This document shows, piece by piece, positions 1 to 5,812 of a stretch of 5,942 nt of DNA (the stretch's first letter is position 1; each line of letters opens with the position of its first letter). Both the position numbers and the translations under genes were made by a program. The DNA comes from Paracoccaceae bacterium (lineage in GTDB: Bacteria; Pseudomonadota; Alphaproteobacteria; Rhodobacterales; Rhodobacteraceae), in NCBI GenBank assembly GCA_902525995.1, contig CABZJG010000112.1, positions 1 through 5,942 on the forward strand, in the 5' to 3' direction. The notes under the pieces are model-generated. The model worked only from the letters and a program-made list of their open reading frames with translations, searched no databases and had not been told where the DNA came from.

Positions 1-637
1 TTTTATTGTAGCCTGCTTGAAAAACAAAACATCCAGAAACTTCATGTGCAAAAGTGTTCAACTCTGCTTCTATTTTTGGATCAGAATGGGTGAATATCTT
101 ATGAATCTGAAACCCATAAAAAAGATCGCCAGTCTTGGTAATTCCTTCACGCTCCATCATCTTAGGTTGCCATCGCAAATCTTCTATAACGTACAAACCA
201 CTCGGGTTGAGTTGGGGCCACAGTTCTAAAAACCCAAACTGCTGATGATGGGAAGCATGTGACGCATCATCTAAGATGATATCGAGTTCGGGTAGCTTTT
301 TTGCAGCTGCTTTAATATTGGTACGCTCGTTCATATCGCACTGTAAAAAAGAGAAATGATCATTTTTTAACCATGAAAAATCAGATACATTTAATCCATA
401 AATTGATGCCTTTGTAAAAAACTCCAACCACATTCTGATCGATGGTGCGTCGGCAGTTTTACGGGCGGCATCGATACCATGCTCGGGCCCACCAATAAGT
501 AGGCCCATCTCTAAAAAGTTAATGTCTTGGTCCTTGAAGGGGGAAAACAACATGTGATACAGTTCTGTGTATCGATGCTTCTTTGAACCCTTGTCAGAAC
601 CGTAGCGATCTGCCAGATCAGTGAGATTTGATATCAT
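1..637 (-). CDS. Class I SAM-dependent methyltransferase, 3' part cut by window edge
   Basis: An uninterrupted minus-strand frame of 212 codons starts at ATG 635-637 and leaves the window at base 1, so the C-terminus is missing. The product resembles small-molecule or sugar O-methyltransferases of the macrocin/TylF type, which are Rossmann-fold, cytosolic and use S-adenosylmethionine. Visible landmarks are an N-terminal block LADRYGSDKGSKKHRYTELY (residues 8-27), the SAM-binding glycine motif LEMGLLIGG (42-50), the second strand IYGLNVSDFSW (79-89), the acidic motif DIILDDASHASHH (119-131), which probably helps form the catalytic or metal site, and GLYVIEDLRWQP (147-158). The start is supported by AGGA about 7 nt upstream (on plus, TCCT near 645-648) and by the match of the N-terminal block to the family. 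The gene is AT-rich (three of five hand-counted 60-base lines were 23-37% G+C, the other two 45%) compared with about 50-57% in sampled carB lines, which hints at transfer. The fold call is firm; the substrate is unknown. Confidence 0.85.
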   Translation of the reverse strand, partial: MISNLTDLADRYGSDKGSKKHRYTELYHMLFSPFKDQDINFLEMGLLIGGPEHGIDAARKTADAPSIRMWLEFFTKASIYGLNVSDFSWLKNDHFSFLQCDMNERTNIKAAAKKLPELDIILDDASHASHHQQFGFLELWPQLNPSGLYVIEDLRWQPKMMEREGITKTGDLFYGFQIHKIFTHSDPKIEAELNTFAHEVSGCFVFQAGYNK

Positions 638-839
638 AAAATTCCTATTTGATAGCTGTAATTGCGTTCGCTTGTTGAGCAACGCTTTCTATATGTTTTA
701 TACAATCTCATTCTGAGAGGCCGTTATATATCCCTATTTTGGGAACATTTGGAGTTTTCTCTCTGGATACTAATTTTAGTTTATGCAGATACAGCTACAG
801 CTTATTTTTGAGACGTCAAGCGGCGTTTTCGGAATTTAG
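638..839. other. AT-rich non-coding spacer
   Basis: No convincing coding frame is seen on either strand. The stretch holds the methyltransferase Shine-Dalgarno, a leader hairpin (664-685), several TA-rich -10-like strings (for example TATAAA on minus at 702-697) without a matching -35, and a small dyad with ACTAA/TTAGT arms at 769-780. The promoter of the methyltransferase probably lies here, but I cannot place it. Confidence 0.5.
664..685 (-). promoter_or_regulatory. Hairpin in methyltransferase leader
   Basis: On the minus strand GCGTTGCT, a 5-nt loop CAACA and AGCGAACGC form an 8-bp stem with one bulged base, about 15 nt upstream of the methyltransferase Shine-Dalgarno. There is no U-run after it in the minus direction, so it does not look like a terminator for that strand. 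A T-rich stretch does follow it on the plus strand, but no plus-strand gene precedes it. It may be a leader structure or chance. Confidence 0.3.
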
Positions 840-968
840 GTTTGCAGATGCTGGAATGTGAACCAGAACAAATCCGATGCGGCACGCTTGCGGGCAGCAG
901 ATCAGCTGCAAGCGCATAATATCAGCTTTGATACCGCCATGCTGGCAGCCTATATGCGGCAGGTTTAA
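840..968 (+). pseudogene. Orphan 3' gene remnant, family unknown
   Basis: After an in-frame TAG at 837-839 a frame runs to TAA 966-968. It encodes a protein-like, helical and Ala-rich tail beginning WNVNQNKSDAARLRAADQ (from base 852) and ending DTAMLAAYMRQV. An internal GTG at 858 would give a 37-residue peptide, but no good ribosome-binding site precedes it. Composition is distinctly more G+C-rich than the AT-rich sequence just upstream, and the frame ends convergently only 9 bp before the DUF1203 stop codon. That is how the 3' end of a real gene would sit. My reading is that the 5' part was deleted, with a junction near 840. I do not recognise the family. It could also be a short real gene or a chance frame. 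Confidence 0.4.
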
Positions 969-977
969 GCCCAAGCT

Positions 978-1442
978 TCACCGCCTAACGGCGCGCGCGA
1001 GCCAGCAATTATTCCGCGCGGAACGTATATCGACAAAGGCGGCGTTGGTGTCGTCGAGCAGCGCAGCAGCTCGTTGCTCAATACTATCGCTCGGTACAAT
1101 AGACCCGCTACCATAAATAATGCGTTCCTTTATATTATACGCTTTCATAAGAAAATCTGGCGAGTCTGCAAAAATACTTGGAATGTTTGGTCCCTTAAAT
1201 GCCTTGCAACTGTTGCTACAAAGGAAAATTGGGCCGGTCTCGGCATAGGCATGTAAACCTGAAAACGGACGATAGGCGCAAATAATCATCTTTTGCTGCA
1301 CCGGTATATTTTGCAGGCAATGCCTGCAGGGCGAGGATTTACTTTCATTTATCTTAGTTTCAACGGGCCTGTCGTATGCATCCCTTCCTTCAAGCCGCAA
1401 TTAGCGGGCTTGATCGGTTGGCATCCCCAAAAATTTTATCAC
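978..1442 (-). pseudogene. DUF1203 family gene with in-frame TAA at codon 14
   Basis: From TTG 1398-1400 to TGA 978-980 a 140-residue frame matches the DUF1203 family, whose function is unknown. It has the conserved Cys pair PCRHCL (24-29), AYRPF (42-46), AETGPIFLC (53-61) and the C-terminal RSARNNC (126-132). The frame does not begin there. Upstream of the TAA at 1401-1403 it continues in register to GTG 1440-1442, reading VIKFLGMPTDQAR, which looks like the usual start of this family, followed after the stop by LRLEGRDAY. The GTG has GGAG (1451-1454) at 8 nt spacing and a perfect TATAAT 34 nt upstream. The simplest reading is one intact gene broken by a single nonsense change. Alternatives are restart at the TTG directly after the stop, stop-codon readthrough, or a sequencing error. 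The rest of the frame is undamaged, so the lesion is recent or tolerated. Confidence 0.75.
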
Positions 1443-1450
1443 AGCTCTAG

Positions 1451-1481
1451 CTCCATTTGGTTAGGTGTTTGGCCCATTATA
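1451..1481 (-). promoter_or_regulatory. -10 box and Shine-Dalgarno of the DUF1203 gene
   Basis: On minus, a perfect TATAAT lies at 1481-1476 and would start a transcript near 1470-1468, giving a leader of about 28 nt. GGAG at 1454-1451 stands 8 nt before GTG 1442. No good -35 hexamer sits 16-18 nt upstream of the -10. Together these elements favour GTG 1442 as the ancestral start rather than the TTG after the stop codon. Confidence 0.5.
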
Positions 1482-1580
1482 GATCAATGCAAAGGTGCAA
1501 CGACCCGAAACACGCGCAAAAGTAACACTCGAAAGTCACTGTCCGTTTGAGGTATCGCGCGCCGGAAAATGGCAAATAAA

Positions 1581-1606
1581 ACTGGCCAGAGGCAGGCTGA
1601 GCCAGT
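1581..1606. repeat. Inverted repeat ACTGGC/GCCAGT
   Basis: Perfect 6-bp arms at 1581-1586 and 1601-1606 are separated by 14 bp, in the divergent spacer between the DUF1203 gene and the transferase gene. The arms lie one to two helical turns apart, as in many operator sites, but they are short enough to be chance. Confidence 0.25.
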
Positions 1607-1612
1607 AGATTT

Positions 1613-1641
1613 TTGCACAGTCGCGATAAAGACGCGATACT
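1613..1641 (+). promoter_or_regulatory. Weak candidate promoter of the transferase gene
   Basis: TTGCAC (1613-1618), a 17-bp spacer and GATACT (1636-1641) match the sigma-70 consensus at 3 of 6 and 4 of 6 positions. The start of transcription would be near 1648 and the leader about 19 nt. The element lies inside the 11-bp tandem repeat, so a repeat-binding protein would cover it. Confidence 0.3.
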
Positions 1642-1654
1642 GACGCGAAACAGA
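1622..1654 (+). repeat. Three-unit 11-bp tandem repeat before the transferase gene
   Basis: Consecutive units CGCGATAAAGA (1622-1632), CGCGATACTGA (1633-1643) and CGCGAAACAGA (1644-1654) keep an exact 11-bp period and share CGCGA at the start and GA at the end. The preceding 11 bases end in a similar CACAGT and may be a decayed fourth unit. The array ends 12 bp before the ATG of the glutathione S-transferase and overlaps the candidate promoter. The period is close to one helical turn, which would place the units on one face of the DNA. Confidence 0.65.
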
Positions 1655-1666
1655 CAGGTAAAATTC

Positions 1667-2272
1667 ATGAAACTCATCTTCTCCGCGGCTTCTCCTTTTG
1701 TTCGAAAAGTGCGCGTTGTGATCGACGAAAGCGGGCTGACAGATCAGGTAACGCCCGTGCCCGTTCAGACCACCCCGCTAGTCACAGATCCGGCGGCGCG
1801 CAGTGCAAATCCACTGGGAAAAATTCCGGCTTTGGTTTTGGATGATGGTAAATCCCTGTTCGATAGCCGGGTTATATGCCGGTATTTAAAAGATATTTCT
1901 GGCGCTGGGCTTTATCCTGCCGAACGGATTTGGGATGTCTTAACGCTCGAAGCGCTGGCAGATGGCATCATGGAGGCGGCTGTATTAATGGTTTACGAAG
2001 GGTGCCTAAGAGAGAAAGAAAACCGATCAGCGACCTGGGTTGAGGCGCAATGGGAAAAAATCACCCACGCGCTGGACGCGCTAGAGCGCCAAGAGTTCGC
2101 CGCAATGCAAGGCGATCTAAACATCGCCCACCTCGCCACCGCCTGCGCCCTAGATTACCTAGACTTTCGTCACGGCGCACAGGAATGGCGAAAAGGCCGT
2201 GCGGCCTTGGATGAATGGCACAGCCAAATCTCGCTAAGAACTTCGCTACAGACAACTTTACCGTCGGGTTAA
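1667..2272 (+). CDS. YibF-like glutathione S-transferase
   Basis: The 201-residue product matches the length and pattern of E. coli YibF-type glutathione S-transferases, cytosolic proteins with a thioredoxin-fold N-terminal half and an all-helical C-terminal half. The first strand and active-site region read MKLIFSAASPFVRKVR, with Ser9 in the likely catalytic position. NPLGKIPAL (48-56) carries the cis-proline Pro54, FDSR (65-68) holds the acidic-Ser pair that grips the gamma-glutamyl group, and EALADGIMEA (95-104) and LNIAHLATACALDYLDFR (151-168) are the usual helical-domain blocks. The frame is open further upstream to a TTG at 1613, but ATG 1667 is chosen because the family begins exactly there and an ACAGG lies 8 nt before it. 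The physiological substrate is unknown; a role in glutathione conjugation or reductase chemistry is inferred from the family. It is transcribed towards carB. Confidence 0.9.
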   Translation: MKLIFSAASPFVRKVRVVIDESGLTDQVTPVPVQTTPLVTDPAARSANPLGKIPALVLDDGKSLFDSRVICRYLKDISGAGLYPAERIWDVLTLEALADGIMEAAVLMVYEGCLREKENRSATWVEAQWEKITHALDALERQEFAAMQGDLNIAHLATACALDYLDFRHGAQEWRKGRAALDEWHSQISLRTSLQTTLPSG

Positions 2273-2297
2273 ACCCGCAGTTAAGCCTGAAGGGCTT
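2265..2297. other. Convergent junction with two small dyads
   Basis: The transferase stop (2270-2272) and the carB stop (2281-2283) face each other across 8 bp. A CGGGTT-A-AACCCG palindrome (2265-2277) spans the first stop. A 5-bp stem AAGCC/GGCTT with a 5-nt loop (2283-2297) covers the end of carB. Neither is followed by a clear U-run on either strand, so a bidirectional intrinsic terminator is possible but not shown. Confidence 0.3.
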
Positions 2298-5200
2298 TGA
2301 CCTCGATTTCGCCTTCGTTGCGCGCTTGCATTGCCAATGCAGCCGCGTGCGCCGCTGCTGCGGTGGTATAATAGGGGATTTTGTCAAACAGAGCGACCGA
2401 TCGAATTTCTCGACTGTCTTCAACAGCTTGCGTGCCTTCGGTGGTGTTCATTACCAAAGAAATTTCTCCGTCCTTCAACAGGTCATAAACGTTTGGCCGA
2501 CCTTCATACATTTTATTGGTGACATCACAGCCGATACCATTTTGATCCAAAAATGCAGCGGTGCCCCGTGTGGCCACAAGCGAAAAGCCTAGATCAATCA
2601 GTATTTGAGCCGTTTCCACAAGTTGTGGAGTTTTGTCACTGTCCTTAATGGAAAAGAACACCTTTCCAACCGACCCTTGTGAAGGATCAGGCAAATCCAT
2701 TCCAGCGCCCATCTGTGCCTTTAAAAAGGCCCGCGCAAAGCTGCGATCCCAGCCCATAACTTCACCAGTTGACCGCATTTCAGGACCCAAAATTGTGTCT
2801 ACGCCGGGAAAACGGGCAAATGGCATAACGGCCTCTTTGACACTAAACCATGGCATGTTGGGATCCGCCAATGTCATTGGATCGGCCATAGGCAGGGTTT
2901 CCCCATAGGAGACGTCTTTATAGGGCGCGCGAAGTGGGAAGCTGTACATTTTTTCTCCAGCCATCAGCCGCGCGGCGATTGATGCAATGGCACTGTCCGT
3001 GGCTTTTGCTACAAAAGGCACTGTCCGGCTGGCGCGCGGGTTCACTTCGATGAGGTGTATTTCATCATCTTTGACCGCAAATTGAACATTCATAAGCCCT
3101 ACAACATTCAGCGCCAAAGCCAGAGCTTCTGTTTGAGTTTTCAGCTCGGTAACAACTTTATCAGACAGTGAATGTGGGGGCAAAGAGCAGGCGCTATCGC
3201 CTGAGTGCACTCCAGCTTCTTCAATATGTTGCATGATACCGGCAACATGCACAGTTTGCCCATCGCATAGCGCGTCGACGTCACATTCAACGGCACCTGA
3301 AAGATAGCTATCTAGCAAAACTGGGCTATCGCCTGAAACCACAACGGCTTCCTTAATATAGCGTTCAAGCTGCGCCATATCGCGCACGATTTCCATTGCC
3401 CTGCCGCCCAGAACATAAGAAGGCCGAATAACCAGCGGGAAGCCAATATCGCCTGCAATCTCCAAAGCTGCGGCATCGCTGCTGGCGATACCATTTTTGG
3501 GCTGTTTTAGCCCCAAGTCGTTGACCAATGCTTGGAAGCGTTCACGGTCTTCAGCCAGATCAATAGCATCTGGCGTTGTTCCCAATATCGGGATCCCCTC
3601 GGCTTCCAGTGCATTGGCAAGTTTTAGGGGCGTTTGACCTCCGAATTGCACGATGACACCGTGCAACGTGCCATTCCTTTTTTCAACCTCAAGCACCTCC
3701 ATAACATGCTCAAAGGTCAGCGGTTCGAAATAAAGTCGATCCGAAGTGTCATAATCCGTAGAAACCGTTTCAGGGTTACAATTGATCATGATCGTTTCGT
3801 ACCCTGCTTCGGTCAAGGCAAAACAGGCATGACAACAACAGTAGTCGAATTCAATGCCCTGACCGATCCGGTTGGGCCCACCCCCAAGAATAACAACTTT
3901 TTTACGGCTGCTGGGGCGCGCTTCGCATTCTACTTCGCCCATCATGGGGGCTTCATATGTCGAATACATATAGGGAGTTTGCGCTTCAAACTCAGCTGCA
4001 CAGGTGTCGATACGCTTAAACACTGCCGTTACCCCGTTCTTGTGCCGTGCATGCCGCACATCCGCCTCACTCCGGTTTGTAAGGGTTGCAAGGCGTGCAT
4101 CGGTAAAGCCCAGCATTTTGAGTGAGCGTAAAGAGGCCTGATCTGTGGGCAGTCCATTTTTTTGGACTTGACTCTCAGCATCGACAATTTCGCGAATTCG
4201 GGCCAAAAACCAAGGATTGAATTTTGTAACAGAATGGATTTCGGTATCACTCAAACCATGCCGCATTGCCTGCGCGATTGTACGCAAGCGGTCGGGGGTT
4301 TGTTGGCTGATTGCCTTAATAATTGCCGATTTGTCCGGATCGCCAATGATGTCAACCTCATCGAAACCGGTAAGGCCAGTTTCCATTGACGCAAGCGCTT
4401 TTTGCAAGCTTTCATGGATGGTCCGACCAATTGCCATGGCTTCGCCAACAGATTTCATAGCTGTTGTAAGATGTGGCTTTGATCCGGGGAACTTTTCAAA
4501 CGCAAAGCGCGGAATTTTTGTGACCACGTAGTCAATCGTGGGCTCAAAGCTTGCGGGTGTAACTTTTGTTATGTCGTTATCCAACTCGTCAAGCGTATAC
4601 CCGACAGCGAGTTTTGCCGCGATTTTGGCAATGGGAAAGCCGGTTGCTTTCGATGCAAGAGCTGATGAACGCGAGACCCGAGGGTTCATTTCAATCACCA
4701 CCATGCGCCCGTCATCTGGGTTCACGGCCCATTGGACATTAGATCCGCCGGTTTCCACACCGATTTCACGCAAAACGGCAATCGAACCGTTGCGCATGAT
4801 CTGGTATTCTTTGTCAGTAAGTGTCAGGGCAGGGGCCACGGTGATTGAATCGCCCGTATGCACGCCCATGGGGTCAACATTTTCGATAGAGCAAACGATA
4901 ATGGCATTATCCGCAGTGTCGCGCACAACTTCCATTTCAAACTCTTTCCAGCCCAAAAGCGACTCGTCGACCAAAATCTGATTGACCGGAGAGGCATCCA
5001 TACCGCTGCGGCAGTAAAATTCATAATCGTCTCGGTTATATGCGACCCCGCCGCCGGTTCCACCAAGTGTGAACGCGGGCCTTATGATGGCTGGGAGGCC
5101 AATTTCATCCAAAGCTTCTAGAGCCAACCGGACTCCTTCGTTTAAATCTGCTTTGCCATCTTGATTTTGAGGGGCAGTTACGATGGTCGCTTTTGGGTTT

Positions 5201-5625
5201 TCTAAACCGATGCGGTCCATTGCCTCTCGAAACAGCTTGCGATCTTCAGCCATTTCGATCGCGTCGCGTTTGGCGCCGATCATTTCAACCCCAAATTTTT
5301 CCAAAACTCCCATTTCTTCGAGCGCTAACGACGTGTTCAGTCCAGTTTGCCCTCCCATGGTTGGTAAAAGGGCATCGGGCCGCTCTTTTTCAATGATTTT
5401 GGCAACAACATCTGGGGTTATTGGTTCGATATATGTTGCATCGGCCAATTCTGGGTCAGTCATGATTGTGGCGGGATTAGAGTTGACCAAAATTACTCTG
5501 TATCCTTCTTCTCGAAGGGCTTTACAGGCTTGGGCGCCAGAATAGTCAAATTCACAGGCTTGTCCGATTACAATTGGACCGGCGCCAATAATCATGATCG
5601 ATGAAATATCGGTTCTTTTGGGCAT
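2281..5625 (-). CDS. carB: Carbamoyl-phosphate synthase large subunit
   Basis: The 1114-residue product makes carbamoyl phosphate from bicarbonate, 2 ATP and ammonia delivered by the small subunit CarA, for arginine and pyrimidine synthesis in the cytosol. Both homologous ATP-grasp halves are complete. The carboxyphosphate half opens with MIIGAGPIVIGQACEFDYSG (11-30) and contains MGGQTGLN (90-97), RPAFTLGGTGGG (182-193) and the metal-binding IEMNPRVSRSSAL (311-323). An oligomerisation region follows (about 405-560). The carbamoyl-phosphate half has GGGPNRIGQGIEFDYCC (581-597), FGGQTPLKLA (661-670), RPSYVLGGRAMEIV (734-747) and IEVNPRASRTVPF (859-871). The C-terminal MGS-type allosteric domain (about 985-1100) keeps ATRGT (1018-1022), NTTEG (1060-1064) and EDSREIR (1069-1075). 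It is about 40 residues longer than the E. coli enzyme, through small insertions such as that around 150-165. ATG 5623-5625 follows AAAGGTG at a suitable distance. carA is not adjacent. No damage is seen. Confidence 0.98.
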   Translation of the reverse strand: MPKRTDISSIMIIGAGPIVIGQACEFDYSGAQACKALREEGYRVILVNSNPATIMTDPELADATYIEPITPDVVAKIIEKERPDALLPTMGGQTGLNTSLALEEMGVLEKFGVEMIGAKRDAIEMAEDRKLFREAMDRIGLENPKATIVTAPQNQDGKADLNEGVRLALEALDEIGLPAIIRPAFTLGGTGGGVAYNRDDYEFYCRSGMDASPVNQILVDESLLGWKEFEMEVVRDTADNAIIVCSIENVDPMGVHTGDSITVAPALTLTDKEYQIMRNGSIAVLREIGVETGGSNVQWAVNPDDGRMVVIEMNPRVSRSSALASKATGFPIAKIAAKLAVGYTLDELDNDITKVTPASFEPTIDYVVTKIPRFAFEKFPGSKPHLTTAMKSVGEAMAIGRTIHESLQKALASMETGLTGFDEVDIIGDPDKSAIIKAISQQTPDRLRTIAQAMRHGLSDTEIHSVTKFNPWFLARIREIVDAESQVQKNGLPTDQASLRSLKMLGFTDARLATLTNRSEADVRHARHKNGVTAVFKRIDTCAAEFEAQTPYMYSTYEAPMMGEVECEARPSSRKKVVILGGGPNRIGQGIEFDYCCCHACFALTEAGYETIMINCNPETVSTDYDTSDRLYFEPLTFEHVMEVLEVEKRNGTLHGVIVQFGGQTPLKLANALEAEGIPILGTTPDAIDLAEDRERFQALVNDLGLKQPKNGIASSDAAALEIAGDIGFPLVIRPSYVLGGRAMEIVRDMAQLERYIKEAVVVSGDSPVLLDSYLSGAVECDVDALCDGQTVHVAGIMQHIEEAGVHSGDSACSLPPHSLSDKVVTELKTQTEALALALNVVGLMNVQFAVKDDEIHLIEVNPRASRTVPFVAKATDSAIASIAARLMAGEKMYSFPLRAPYKDVSYGETLPMADPMTLADPNMPWFSVKEAVMPFARFPGVDTILGPEMRSTGEVMGWDRSFARAFLKAQMGAGMDLPDPSQGSVGKVFFSIKDSDKTPQLVETAQILIDLGFSLVATRGTAAFLDQNGIGCDVTNKMYEGRPNVYDLLKDGEISLVMNTTEGTQAVEDSREIRSVALFDKIPYYTTAAAAHAAALAMQARNEGEIEVKALQA

Positions 5626-5629
5626 TTAA

Positions 5630-5642
5630 ACACCTTTGGTGT
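5630..5642 (-). promoter_or_regulatory. carB: Small hairpin over the carB ribosome-binding site
   Basis: In the mRNA ACACC, loop AAA and GGTGT form a 5-bp stem at 5642-5630 that contains the carB Shine-Dalgarno (AAAGG) in its loop and 3' arm, ending 4 nt before the ATG. Such a fold could dampen initiation until opened. The stem is short, so its strength in the cell is uncertain. Confidence 0.4.
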
Positions 5643-5647
5643 GGCAT

Positions 5648-5684
5648 CAATTGCAGGCTGCCCACTCCGAGGCACCGCAAATTG
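5648..5684 (-). promoter_or_regulatory. carB: Bulged 13-bp stem-loop at the 5' end of the carB leader
   Basis: On minus, CAATTTGCGGTGCC (5684-5671) pairs with GGCAGCCTGCAATTG (5662-5648) around an 8-nt loop. The stem has 5, 2, 2 and 4 bp segments separated by three single-base bulges. It begins at or within a base or two of the predicted transcription start and ends about 10 nt before the Shine-Dalgarno region. No U-run follows, so it is not a plain terminator. Possible roles are 5'-end protection of the mRNA, a leader regulatory structure, or, as DNA, a dyad operator between the divergent genes. Confidence 0.5.
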
Positions 5685-5690
5685 TTCTGC

Positions 5691-5718
5691 GTTATAGACA
5701 ACCAGTGAAAAGGTTCAA
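5691..5718 (-). promoter_or_regulatory. carB: Sigma-70-type promoter of carB
   Basis: On minus, TTGAAC (5718-5713), a 16-bp spacer and TATAAC (5696-5691) match the consensus at 4 of 6 and 5 of 6 positions. Transcription should start near 5684, giving a leader of about 58 nt. It is the best promoter-like pair seen in the 187-bp spacer between carB and the divergent pabB-like gene. Confidence 0.6.
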
Positions 5719-5751
5719 GAGGGATCGGAAAATAAACCAAAAAGGACGCAA

Positions 5752-5799
5752 ATGAAGAGGCAGCCCAGCGCGTTTTTGTATACCACAGTCACAGGGTAA
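5752..5799 (+). CDS. Possible 15-codon upstream open frame
   Basis: ATG 5752 is preceded by AAGGA (5742-5746) at 5 nt spacing, a better ribosome-binding site than many real genes have. It encodes MKRQPSAFLYTTVTG and ends with TAA 5797-5799, which abuts the AAAGGGG serving the next gene. The stop is 13 nt before GTG 5813 (4 nt before the alternative GTG 5804), so translation of the two could be coupled. There is no run of Trp, Phe, Tyr or Met codons as expected of an attenuator peptide. It could be a regulatory upstream frame or a coincidence. Confidence 0.3.
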   Translation: MKRQPSAFLYTTVTG

Positions 5800-5812
5800 A
5801 GGGGTGGCATTT

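Noticed and set aside
981..993. CGCC-TAAC-GGCG hairpin near the DUF1203 stop, considered as a terminator
   Set aside because: It is only a 4-bp stem within coding sequence, with no U-run on either strand.
877..1256. Plus-strand frames across the DUF1203 gene
   Set aside because: They overlap the recognisable DUF1203 coding frame on the other strand and show no protein motifs.
3808..3840. Cysteine cluster CCCHAC in CarB (residues 596-601), considered as a metal site
   Set aside because: The flanking FDYCC..HA block is a normal conserved part of the second ATP-grasp half of CarB. Extra cysteines here look like ordinary variation.
4029..4531. Several open frames of 60-104 codons on both strands inside carB, and others such as 3634-4125 and 4538-4981
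   Set aside because: They lie wholly within the intact carB frame, read as low-complexity or unlikely protein, and have no family resemblance. They are shadows of carB.
5552..5647. Minus-strand frame starting at ATG 5645-5647, overlapping the start of carB, considered as a leader peptide
   Set aside because: It has no ribosome-binding site, and its codons are the shifted carB 5' end.
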